DNA of 64,000 bases from Planctomycetia bacterium (GTDB taxonomy: Bacteria > Planctomycetota > Phycisphaerae > Phycisphaerales > SM1A02), in NCBI GenBank assembly GCA_005799495.1, contig SYGP01000010.1:1-64000 (forward strand), read 5' to 3'. How positions within the stretch are numbered: the stretch's first letter is position 1; the number at the start of each line of letters is the position of its first letter. Shown one piece after another: positions 47,852-54,483 of this stretch. The notes beneath the pieces were generated by a model. That model searched no databases. It was not told where the DNA came from and was given only the letters and a program-made list of their open reading frames with translations. The position numbers and the translations under genes were made by a program.

Positions 47852-49411
47852 ATGTTCGTGCGGAACTGTCTGTCGCTCGTCGGTGCGTGTGTGCCGCTGC
47901 TCTTGAGCGCGTGCGTCAGTGACTACACACCGGTCAGTCGGCTCGATGTTCGGCCGAAGGACCTCGTGTGTTCCCATTCCGTCGGCGGTTCCCACTGGGC
48001 CACGCTTGTCTACCGCGACAGCGTGTTCCAGGGCTTCGGTGCCACGCTGCTGGTCCTCGATCCCCGGAACGGGAGCATCCTGGCCAAGCTGGTCTGTGCT
48101 GCGCCCGGCAAGTCCGGCGCACTCGTCGACATGGTCGGACACGGGAGCGATCTGGTGGCCGTGCTCGACCGCACCTCGGTCCTTCGCATCGACATCTCCA
48201 ATCCCCAATCTCCGATCGTGGTGGAGTCGATGTCCGAAAAGGTTCTTGGGTTGCGGCCAGAGAGCGTGTCGAGCGTCGATGGTGCGATTTATGTGAGCGG
48301 ACTCGGTGGAGTGGTTCGTGTGGATACGGGCGAGCGGTATCTCGCAGGCGGTGCCGTCTGTGGCAGAGTCGTCGGCACTGCGGCTGGTCCCGTCACGACG
48401 CGCGGCGGCCAAATCACGCGACTCAGTGATGGCAGCGTTTTGGGATCCGCCACGATGCTTGTTGCACTTCCTGCGGTCGATGCGGCACACACTGGCTCGG
48501 AGCGGCGATTCGGTTGTGTTGTGCAGGGCGAGGACGCTGCACGGATCGCCTTGCTGGACGGGGATCTCAACGAACGCGCTGGCGTGGTGTGCAGCGGACA
48601 AGTCAGTCACCTTCGGCCCATCCACGACGAGCTGTGGGCAATCACGCCGGAACAAATCGCCGTCTGTCGCATCGATGCGGATGGACTCTCCACGCTGCCG
48701 CCCATTCGCGTTCGAGGCGCGATTGACGCGGCGCTCGTCGCGCCAAACACCTATCTGATCGCTGGCACATTCGGGCGGTCGCTCTATCGCCGCGAGGCGG
48801 ATTCGCGCGGGGCGGCGGATGAGTTCTTCGCAACGACCCGTGAGGCAGGTCGACTCGAACGGGTGCTTTCGGATGGCCGTCGTATCGTGGCCGGCAGCCC
48901 AGAGGGCAACTGGCTGTACATGACGGGCGGCAGCTGTGAGCCATCGAGCAATCCGATCCAAACGATCAACCCGCCCTGTGCGACGATCGAGGGTGCATTT
49001 GGCAAGGCGATCATCGAGGGTGCGGATAGTGATGCGTTCACGATTGAGACTTCGCCTCGCGTGATGGTGGAGGACAAAGGACAGCAACAGGTCCTGCAGA
49101 TGCCGCAGGGCAGTCTTGCACGGACCATCACCAATGTGGGCGCTGACCTTTGGATCGGCCACGATGATGGCATTGATGTGTGGCGCCGCGTGAATGGGTC
49201 GATGGTGCGTGTCGCGCGAGTGCGCTTGCAGGGACCAGTCACCAACATCTATCCGCGTCGGACCGATGATGGCGCGAGTTGGGTCAGCCTGTTTGGCGGA
49301 ATGGGGTTGGCGGTGTGGCAGCCGGTGAGCACGAGCACCACGCCGAACGCTGACGATCCGCCGAGCCCATCAGCGGCGAATGCGGGTTCGACTCGTCCGC
49401 CGACGGGTTGA
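47852..49411 (+). CDS. Probable beta-propeller lipoprotein
   Basis: 519 residues. Signal with lipobox L-L-S-A-C near 20. The mature protein is a series of beta-strand repeats with D-P-R-N-G-S, V-D-G-A-I-Y-V-S-G-L and D-G-D-L-N-E-R turns, as in LVIVD or PQQ-like propellers, ending in a Thr/Pro/Ser-rich tail. No catalytic signature is visible. The open frame reaches back to 46868, antisense to recX, but the lipoprotein signal and the -10 at 47840 fix the start. Its 3' end overlaps nth on the other strand by about 40 bases. Confidence 0.78.
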   Translation: MFVRNCLSLVGACVPLLLSACVSDYTPVSRLDVRPKDLVCSHSVGGSHWATLVYRDSVFQGFGATLLVLDPRNGSILAKLVCAAPGKSGALVDMVGHGSDLVAVLDRTSVLRIDISNPQSPIVVESMSEKVLGLRPESVSSVDGAIYVSGLGGVVRVDTGERYLAGGAVCGRVVGTAAGPVTTRGGQITRLSDGSVLGSATMLVALPAVDAAHTGSERRFGCVVQGEDAARIALLDGDLNERAGVVCSGQVSHLRPIHDELWAITPEQIAVCRIDADGLSTLPPIRVRGAIDAALVAPNTYLIAGTFGRSLYRREADSRGAADEFFATTREAGRLERVLSDGRRIVAGSPEGNWLYMTGGSCEPSSNPIQTINPPCATIEGAFGKAIIEGADSDAFTIETSPRVMVEDKGQQQVLQMPQGSLARTITNVGADLWIGHDDGIDVWRRVNGSMVRVARVRLQGPVTNIYPRRTDDGASWVSLFGGMGLAVWQPVSTSTTPNADDPPSPSAANAGSTRPPTG

Positions 49412-50092
49412 CGCGGCGGGGTCAGCGCTGCGCGCGCTGCGGCAGAAACGCTGGCATATGGAATCTTGGGCGCAGGTTTCGCCGCGCGCCTTGCAGACAG
49501 CCCGTCCGTGGGCGATCAGGAGGTGAGAGAGTTCGCACCAGCTGCTCGGCGCGAAGAGCGCCATCAGATCGCGTTCCACCTTGACTGGATCCGTGTGCCG
49601 CGTCAGCCGCATGCGCTTGGAAAGGCGCGCGACATGCGTGTCGACGACCACACCCTCTTGCATGTCGAATGCGTTGCCCAGAACAACATTCGCCGTCTTG
49701 CGTGCGACACCACGGAGTGTCAGGAGTGCATCCATGTTGCGGGGTACCTGACCGCCGAAGTCGCGGTGCAGTGCCTGAGCCGTCTCCACGATGGCGCGTG
49801 ACTTGTTGCGCCAAAAGTTGATGGTGCGAACAAAGGGCTCGATGTCCGCGGGGGTGGCCGCTGCGAAGGCTGCAACGGTCGGAAACGTGCGGAAGAGCGC
49901 AGGAGTCGCCTTGTTCACCGAAGCATCGGTCGCTTGGGCAGAGAGGATGGTGGCAATCAAGAGTTCGTGCGGTGCCGATGCCTCGAGTGCGCACCGCGCT
50001 TCCGGGTAGCGCCGCCTCAGCGCGGCGAGCAGTTGTGCGGCTCGCTTGCGCTGTGCCGGCGTCTTGCGTACGGATGGTCGTTCCATCGGCAT
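49370..50092 (-). CDS. nth: Endonuclease III with atypical iron-sulfur cysteine spacing
   Basis: 240 residues. DNA glycosylase/AP lyase for oxidised pyrimidines. L-S-A-Q-A-T-D near 51, helix-hairpin-helix L-R-G-V-A-R-K-T-A-N-V-V-L near 126 with the catalytic lysine, and V-D-T-H-V near 151 with the catalytic aspartate are intact. The C-terminal cluster is C-x6-C-x5-C-x3-C; the canonical form is C-x6-C-x2-C-x5-C, so the third ligand is displaced (D where Cys is expected). A 20-residue basic tail follows. The start at 50092 gives the usual N-terminus. Upstream, TATCGT is 15 bases away. Confidence 0.88.
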   Translation of the reverse strand: MPMERPSVRKTPAQRKRAAQLLAALRRRYPEARCALEASAPHELLIATILSAQATDASVNKATPALFRTFPTVAAFAAATPADIEPFVRTINFWRNKSRAIVETAQALHRDFGGQVPRNMDALLTLRGVARKTANVVLGNAFDMQEGVVVDTHVARLSKRMRLTRHTDPVKVERDLMALFAPSSWCELSHLLIAHGRAVCKARGETCAQDSICQRFCRSARSADPAASTRRRTSRTRIRR

Positions 50093-50107
50093 GCGGTCCC
50101 GGCCAAG

Positions 50108-50117
50108 ACGATAGTCT
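50108..50117. promoter_or_regulatory. Overlapping divergent -10 elements (nth and the TIM-barrel gene)
   Basis: ACGATAGTCT reads TAGTCT on the plus strand, eight bases before the ATG at 50126, and TATCGT on the minus strand for nth. They share the central TA, as at 25266 and 34951. Confidence 0.4.
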
Positions 50118-50125
50118 TCCAACTG

Positions 50126-50908
50126 ATGCTGAGCGCGATTCGACTCATGCCGCCGCTTGCTGCAACGCTGGCGCCACTGGGCGATGATCCGATCGCCGGA
50201 CTTGAGGCGCTTCGTTCGATCGGTTTTCGTGCTGTGCAACTCTCTGCAACCCAGCCTGGGATGCGCCCGCGTGAGCTTGATGCGAGTGCGCGCCGAGATC
50301 TGCTGGGGCGCCTGCGGCGGCTGGAGATGCGCTGTGCGGGTGTGGATCTGTGGATTCCGCCAGAGCACTTCGGCAGTCCATCCCACGCCGATCGCGCGCT
50401 CGATGCGCTTCGACAAACCATTTCACTCGCCGCAGATCTTGGGCGCGTGACGGTGTCGACGGCACTCCCGGAGCGAACGGACGCGAACGCGCAGATCCTG
50501 GGCGATGTCCGTGTTGTGATCAGCAGCACGGCGGCGCACGCGGGTGTTGAGTTGGCGGATCACGGAAGTGATGCGGTGACTGGAGCATGGGAGGGGACGA
50601 ACGAGGATCCGATCGGCGTTGGCATCGATCCCGCGATGCTGCTCTCGCTCGGCCGAGATCCCGTGGCGAGCGTTGGGCGTTGCGGTCAGCGACTGCGTGC
50701 AGCACGCGTCGTCGACATGCTGCAGTCTGGCATGCGAGCACCCCCCGGCGAGGCCAACGGCGCGCGCCTCCAACTCGGCGAGTATGTCCTGGCGCTTGCT
50801 GGGGCAGGATTCCAGCGCTCGCCTGTTGCCGATGCGAGGAACTGGACACAGCCTCGAGCCGGACTTGAGCGAGTTCGGTCACTGTGGCCCGAGGAGCATG
50901 GATCATGA
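50126..50908 (+). CDS. Sugar-phosphate isomerase/epimerase-like TIM-barrel protein
   Basis: 260 residues. Begins with A-T-L-A-P-L-G-D-D-P, then G-L-E-A-L-R-S-I-G-F-R-A-V-Q-L near 27, C-A-G-V-D-L-W-I-P near 73 and G-V-G-I-D-P-A-M-L near 172. This order resembles xylose-isomerase-like TIM barrels (AP endonuclease 2 superfamily). The metal-binding Glu/His/Asp set is not clearly conserved, so it may be a non-catalytic or divergent member. It overlaps acpS by four bases. The substrate is unknown. Confidence 0.65.
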   Translation: MLSAIRLMPPLAATLAPLGDDPIAGLEALRSIGFRAVQLSATQPGMRPRELDASARRDLLGRLRRLEMRCAGVDLWIPPEHFGSPSHADRALDALRQTISLAADLGRVTVSTALPERTDANAQILGDVRVVISSTAAHAGVELADHGSDAVTGAWEGTNEDPIGVGIDPAMLLSLGRDPVASVGRCGQRLRAARVVDMLQSGMRAPPGEANGARLQLGEYVLALAGAGFQRSPVADARNWTQPRAGLERVRSLWPEEHGS

Positions 50909-51321
50909 ACCCGCGACACCAGGGCGGTGTTGTCGGTCATGGCATCGATCTCGTTGAAATCGCCCGAATCGAGCGGATGCTGATGGATCATGGAGAGCAG
51001 TTCCTCGGGCGCGTGTTTACAGTCCATGAGCAGGGTGCAGCGGAGGCGGTGGGCCGTCGCCGCGCGGAGAGACTTGCAGCACGCTTCGCTGCAAAGGAAG
51101 CCACTCTGAAGGCGATCGGTACAGGACTGCGAAGCCGCATGTGCTGGACGGACATTGAAGTCGTCACGCTGCCGACTGGGGCGCCGAGTCTTCGGCTCTC
51201 GGGCGAGGTTGGCAGGGTCGCGGACCAGCATGGAATCCGCCGTTGGCTGATCTCGCTCTCGCACGCGGGTGGATTCGCCATGGCGAGTGTTCTTGGCTTG
51301 TCTGGATCTTCCGAGGGCTGA
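50905..51321 (+). CDS. acpS: Holo-[acyl-carrier-protein] synthase
   Basis: 138 residues. G-H-G-I-D-L-V-E-I-A-R-I near 12 carries the Mg2+-binding Asp, and R-F-A-A-K-E-A-T-L-K-A-I near 61 the second ligand Glu and catalytic Lys. S-L-S-H-A-G-G-F-A-M-A near 118 closes the domain. It transfers 4'-phosphopantetheine from CoA to acyl carrier protein for fatty-acid synthesis. The ATG at 50905 overlaps the upstream stop (ATGA), with GAGGAG just before it. Confidence 0.93.
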   Translation: MNPRHQGGVVGHGIDLVEIARIERMLMDHGEQFLGRVFTVHEQGAAEAVGRRRAERLAARFAAKEATLKAIGTGLRSRMCWTDIEVVTLPTGAPSLRLSGEVGRVADQHGIRRWLISLSHAGGFAMASVLGLSGSSEG

Positions 51322-51338
51322 TACCCTTCCGATGCGCC

Positions 51339-51974
51339 ATGTCCCTGTCGAAACAACCATCCACGCTGTATGAAGCACGTCGATCGGGATCGAATGTGGG
51401 AGGGAGCGGCGCTCGCTCGCTCCGAATGCCCATTGGAGTGTTGTTCGTCGCACTGTTCGTTTTGGCTGGCGGCGGTTACGCGCTCTGGTTGCTCGGCTAT
51501 CAGGCTGGCCTCCGTTCTCTCGAGCAGCAACGGACAGAGGCTGCGCTGATCGCAGCGCGCACCACCGATCCACTGTCGCCTCCAGCAGCCGTTTCTCCAG
51601 CAATCGCGCCGGAGGTTCCGCGGGAACCCCGTGCTGCCGGCGCGCTGAACGGCCTCGGTCCTGCGCCGGAGGGCGATCCAAGGCGGGCTGGTTTCAACTA
51701 TTTCATCCTTGCCGATGGCATTTCGGTCGACCGGGCATCAGAGATGGTCGCGTTTTGTCGTGGCCAGGGACTTGATGCAATCGCAGTTCCGAGCAATAAT
51801 GCTCGATTCCTCGTGTTCGTCCAACCCGGCTTCGGGTGGGATGACCGCGGGGGACCCGTGGTGAAGGCCCTTGAAGCCAACATCCGGTCGGTCGGCGCGA
51901 AGTGGAAGGCGCTCGGTCGAGGCAATGGTGACTTCCGCGATTTTTACCCCAAGCTTTTCAAAGGCCCGACATGA
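51339..51974 (+). CDS. Single-TM protein with SPOR-like C-terminal domain
   Basis: 211 residues. Basic cytoplasmic start, one membrane helix at about 32-55 (I-G-V-L-F-V-A-L-F-V-L-A-G-G-G-Y-A-L-W-L-L), a Pro/Ala linker near 75-120. A compact C-terminal domain then begins N-Y-F-I-L-A-D-G-I-S-V-D-R-A-S-E-M-V and continues G-L-D-A-I-A-V-P and F-L-V-F-V-Q-P-G-F. The strand-helix-strand order resembles SPOR peptidoglycan-binding domains, but this is an impression, not a match. Its stop overlaps the next start (ATGA). Confidence 0.65.
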   Translation: MSLSKQPSTLYEARRSGSNVGGSGARSLRMPIGVLFVALFVLAGGGYALWLLGYQAGLRSLEQQRTEAALIAARTTDPLSPPAAVSPAIAPEVPREPRAAGALNGLGPAPEGDPRRAGFNYFILADGISVDRASEMVAFCRGQGLDAIAVPSNNARFLVFVQPGFGWDDRGGPVVKALEANIRSVGAKWKALGRGNGDFRDFYPKLFKGPT

Positions 51975-52240
51975 GCATTCATTCCAGTCTGAAGCAGAAG
52001 TCCGGAGCGCTGAACCAGCACCGCAATGTGTTGACTCGCGCGGAGCGTGTCGCCAAGTTGACCGAACTCGAGAAGTTCGATTCGGCGAAGAACACTGCGC
52101 TCGGACTTCCCAAGGTTCGTTCGATCAAGGCGGCGGTGGCAAAGAAGCCGAAGAAGGAAGCGGCTGCCGCTGCTGATGGCGCGGCAGGTGCAAAGCCTGC
52201 TGCCGCGGCCGCCAAGCCAGACGCTGGCAAGAAGAAGTGA
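51971..52240 (+). CDS. Small basic protein of the PVC superphylum (TIGR04137-like)
   Basis: 89 residues. M-S-I-H-S-S-L-K near the start, N-V-L-T-R-A-E-R-V-A-K-L near 19 and L-G-L-P-K-V-R near 44 match the small basic signature protein found across Planctomycetes, Verrucomicrobia and Chlamydiae. It is thought to be nucleic-acid or ribosome associated. The tail from ~55 is a Lys/Ala-rich low-complexity extension. It is a marker for the phylum of this genome. It overlaps the preceding gene by four bases and precedes the aminotransferase by four. Confidence 0.82.
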   Translation: MSIHSSLKQKSGALNQHRNVLTRAERVAKLTELEKFDSAKNTALGLPKVRSIKAAVAKKPKKEAAAAADGAAGAKPAAAAAKPDAGKKK

Positions 52241-52244
52241 CGAA

Positions 52245-53444
52245 ATGACGCAGCCGGCGCAGGCTGACCTCGATGGAGCCGTCGAGGCTGGAGGGTTTGA
52301 TGTCGATCGCCTGATCACGGATCGCACGAGGTCCATCGATGCGTCTGGCATTCGACGTGCCTTTGAGCTGGGGGCTTCCCTCAAGGACCCGATCAATCTC
52401 TCGATCGGTCAACCGGATTTTTTCGTCGATGAGCGCGTCAAGCAGGCGGCGATCCAAGCGATCAACAACAATCGCAACGGGTACTCGTTGACGCAGGGCG
52501 TTCCGGAACTGCGCAGCGCGATCTGGAAGCATCTGGCAGCGGATGTTGGCTGGAGTGAGAAAGCTGGGAGCGATCTGCTCATTACCTCCGGAACGACAGG
52601 CGCACTTGCTCTCGCCATTTTTGCGACCATTGCCGACGGTGACGAAGTCATCATGCCCGATCCGTACTTCGTCGCCTACCCGCAAATGGTGAAGGTGGCG
52701 GGTGGGCGAAGTGTCTTGTGCGATACCTATCCCGACTTCCGAATGACCGCTGCGCGGGTCGAACGCCTGCTGACGCCACGCACCAAGATGGTGATCATCG
52801 ACTCACCGAGCAATCCGTGTGGTGTTGTCTTGACCCAGCGTGAACTCGCCGATCTTGCCCAGTTGTGCCGTGATCGGAATGTGTTGTTGTTGGCTGACGA
52901 GATTTACGACGCGTTCACCTTTCCTGAAGCGCGGGATGGGGGGCGCTGCCCTTCGGCTGCGCGTGGGAATCCCGCTCTGCTCTTGGTGCGCGGATTCGGC
53001 AAGAGCTATGGGTGCACGGGTTGGCGTCTTGGTTATGCAGCGGGACCGAAGGCTCTCATCCAGCACATGGCAAAGCTGCAACAGTACCTCTTTGTGTGTG
53101 CGCCGACGCCGTTGCAGGTCGCTGCGGCAGAGTGTTTTCAAGTGGATCTGTCGCCGCTCCTCGAGCGGTATGTGCGCCGCCGCGATATGGTGGTGGATGC
53201 CCTTCGCGGACTCGTCGACTTGGTCGTACCGCAGGGTGCGTTCTATGCGTTCATTCCCGTCACGGAGCGGAGCGGCGGATGCGGTGCTGCCTTTGCGAAG
53301 CGAGTGGTGGATCACCGGCTCATCGTGGTACCGGGAAACGTGTTCAGTTCGCGCGACTCGCACTTCCGAATCAGCTTCGCAGCGCCCGAAGAAAAACTCG
53401 CCGAAGGACTCGAGGTCATTCGGCGAGTTTTGACCACAGGTTGA
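52245..53444 (+). CDS. Class I/II PLP-dependent aminotransferase (aspartate aminotransferase-like)
   Basis: 399 residues. P-I-N-L-S-I-G-Q-P-D-F near 48, Y-S-L-T-Q-G-V-P-E-L-R near 83, S-P-S-N-P-C-G near 188, L-L-A-D-E-I-Y-D-A-F near 217, and G-F-G-K-S-Y-G-C-T-G-W-R-L-G-Y near 250, whose lysine holds PLP; the C-terminal arginine is in F-R-I-S-F near 378. Transfers amino groups between amino acids and 2-oxo acids; exact substrates are unclear. Aromatic or aspartate substrates are both possible. If aromatic, it could feed the hpd pathway, but that is speculation. Confidence 0.9.
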   Translation: MTQPAQADLDGAVEAGGFDVDRLITDRTRSIDASGIRRAFELGASLKDPINLSIGQPDFFVDERVKQAAIQAINNNRNGYSLTQGVPELRSAIWKHLAADVGWSEKAGSDLLITSGTTGALALAIFATIADGDEVIMPDPYFVAYPQMVKVAGGRSVLCDTYPDFRMTAARVERLLTPRTKMVIIDSPSNPCGVVLTQRELADLAQLCRDRNVLLLADEIYDAFTFPEARDGGRCPSAARGNPALLLVRGFGKSYGCTGWRLGYAAGPKALIQHMAKLQQYLFVCAPTPLQVAAAECFQVDLSPLLERYVRRRDMVVDALRGLVDLVVPQGAFYAFIPVTERSGGCGAAFAKRVVDHRLIVVPGNVFSSRDSHFRISFAAPEEKLAEGLEVIRRVLTTG

Positions 53445-53476
53445 GAACGGGGATCAGACCGAGCTGCATTCCCGAG

Positions 53477-53536
53477 GGCCAATCCCCGACTGGCCAAAAC
53501 CTCGGCGGCCAATTCCTCGGCGGCCAAATCCAGAGC
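53477..53536. repeat. Four imperfect 15-bp tandem repeats (GGCCAAtyCCTCGGC)
   Basis: Units start at 53477, 53492, 53507 and 53522, each GGCCAA followed by a variable part; the middle two differ at two positions. They lie in the gap between the aminotransferase and the small lipoprotein. The plus-strand frame would read G-Q-x-L-G pentapeptides, but no gene covers it. Confidence 0.75.
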
Positions 53537-53558
53537 AGCAGTGAGCCCAACCCGGAAC

Positions 53559-53777
53559 TTACTGCTTCTTCTTCTTGTTGGCTGCTTCCTGCTGATTGAG
53601 GACAGAATCGTTCGATGCCGTGACGCCGATCTTTGATGGGGCGCTGTCGGCGATCCGAGATGCGGTCTCTGGCTTCGCGCTCGAAGCCTCAGGATCGTTG
53701 GACTCGCTTGAATCGGGGCCACACGCACAGAGCGCGACGCACGAAGCGAGGAGGGCTGTGGAAAGAAAGTTCTTCAT
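53559..53777 (-). CDS. Small lipoprotein (72 residues)
   Basis: Signal peptide with lipobox A-L-C-A-C near 15-19, then a Ser/Asp/Ala-rich chain ending in a run of lysines (K-K-K-K-Q). No domain recognised. The start is well supported: TTGACC-N17-TACATT, then six bases, then ATG, the best complete promoter in the window and compatible only with a leaderless transcript. A longer frame to 54356 is rejected. Confidence 0.72.
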   Translation of the reverse strand: MKNFLSTALLASCVALCACGPDSSESNDPEASSAKPETASRIADSAPSKIGVTASNDSVLNQQEAANKKKKQ

Positions 53778-53783
53778 GGGATC

Positions 53784-53812
53784 AATGTATGGATACGGTT
53801 GCGACGGGTCAA
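53784..53812 (-). promoter_or_regulatory. Promoter TTGACC-N17-TACATT, six bases before ATG
   Basis: Minus strand: TTGACC (53812-53807), 17 bases, TACATT (53789-53784), six bases, ATG at 53777. Near-consensus spacing. Transcription should begin at the A of the ATG. Confidence 0.65.
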
Positions 53813-53836
53813 GCGTTGCAGATGCCGTCCGCAAGA

Positions 53837-53876
53837 CAAAGAGAAAACCCTGCCGACGTAACTTTGGTCGACAGGG
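53837..53876 (-). terminator. Intrinsic terminator of the pyrF run
   Basis: Minus strand: CCCTGTCGAC pairs with GTCGGCAGGG (one mismatch) around loop CAAAGTTAC, followed by TTTTCTCTTTG. It lies after DUF971 and just before the promoter of the small lipoprotein, separating the two units. Confidence 0.7.
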
Positions 53877-53899
53877 CGGAGGGGAGAAAGATGCTTGTG

Positions 53900-53917
53900 C
53901 CACACCGCACGGTGTGG
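53900..53917. terminator. GC-rich hairpin CCACACC-GCAC-GGTGTGG
   Basis: A seven-base perfect stem with loop GCAC lies upstream (minus-strand sense) of the T-run terminator. It has no T-run of its own. Confidence 0.35.
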
Positions 53918-54135
53918 GGGTGAAGACGGGTTGTGATGTGGGAAACTGCTCAACTCCCTCGTTCGGCTTTATCGGCGATCTGTCGAGTGCTTCCACAGAA
54001 ATTCTCGGTGCGCCCCTCGCACGTCGTGGTTCAACTGCACCCCTCGCTGTGTCCCTCGTTGCCCATTGGCTGCTTGCACTGCACACGGCATCATCGGATC
54101 CTCGGAACAGTGCGCGGGCGAAGCGCGCTGCGCAT

Positions 54136-54483
54136 TCACGAGTGATCACTCCTGCGCGGATCGACTGCCTTCGGGTCAATCTCGCGCAGATATCGCCAGG
54201 AGAAGAGCCCCGTGGAGTGCCCATCGCTGAAGGTGATGCGAAGCGCATAGTTGCCGACCATCTCAGCCGACTCCGCCCGGAGCGGTCCGCTTCCAGAGGT
54301 CGACGGCAACACGGTGAGAGGATTCGCGGCAAGTGACTCCCGAACCGCGCGGGCATCCGCGCTCGGAGAAAGTCGTCGCAGGAGGGCGACTGGATAGAAC
54401 GATTCCTCGCCCTCCGTCCACACGATCGCGAGTCCTTCGCTTCGGCGCAACTCGATGTGCCGCGGCGGCAGATCGCGATTCAT
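54136..54483 (-). CDS. DUF971 protein
   Basis: 115 residues. I-E-L-R-R-S-E-G-L-A-I-V-W near 9, F-Y-P-V-A-L-L-R-R-L-S-P-S-A near 29, and V-G-N-Y-A-L-R-I-T-F-S-D-G-H near 76 followed by F-S-W-R-Y-L-R-E match DUF971, the small domain also found at the N-terminus of gamma-butyrobetaine hydroxylases. As a stand-alone protein it is linked in other bacteria to iron-sulfur cluster handling (HscB/ApbC neighbourhoods). Here it overlaps a solute-binding protein gene by four bases (ATGA) and is last in the pyrF run. Confidence 0.82.
   Translation of the reverse strand: MNRDLPPRHIELRRSEGLAIVWTEGEESFYPVALLRRLSPSADARAVRESLAANPLTVLPSTSGSGPLRAESAEMVGNYALRITFSDGHSTGLFSWRYLREIDPKAVDPRRSDHS

Larger units (their letters stand above)
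53778..54135. other. 358-base gap: promoter, terminator and hairpin, no gene
   Basis: From low to high coordinates it holds the promoter of the small lipoprotein (53784-53812), an intrinsic terminator for the pyrF run (53848-53876 plus T-rich tail), a GC-rich hairpin (53900-53917), and about 200 bases with no recognisable feature. Confidence 0.6.
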
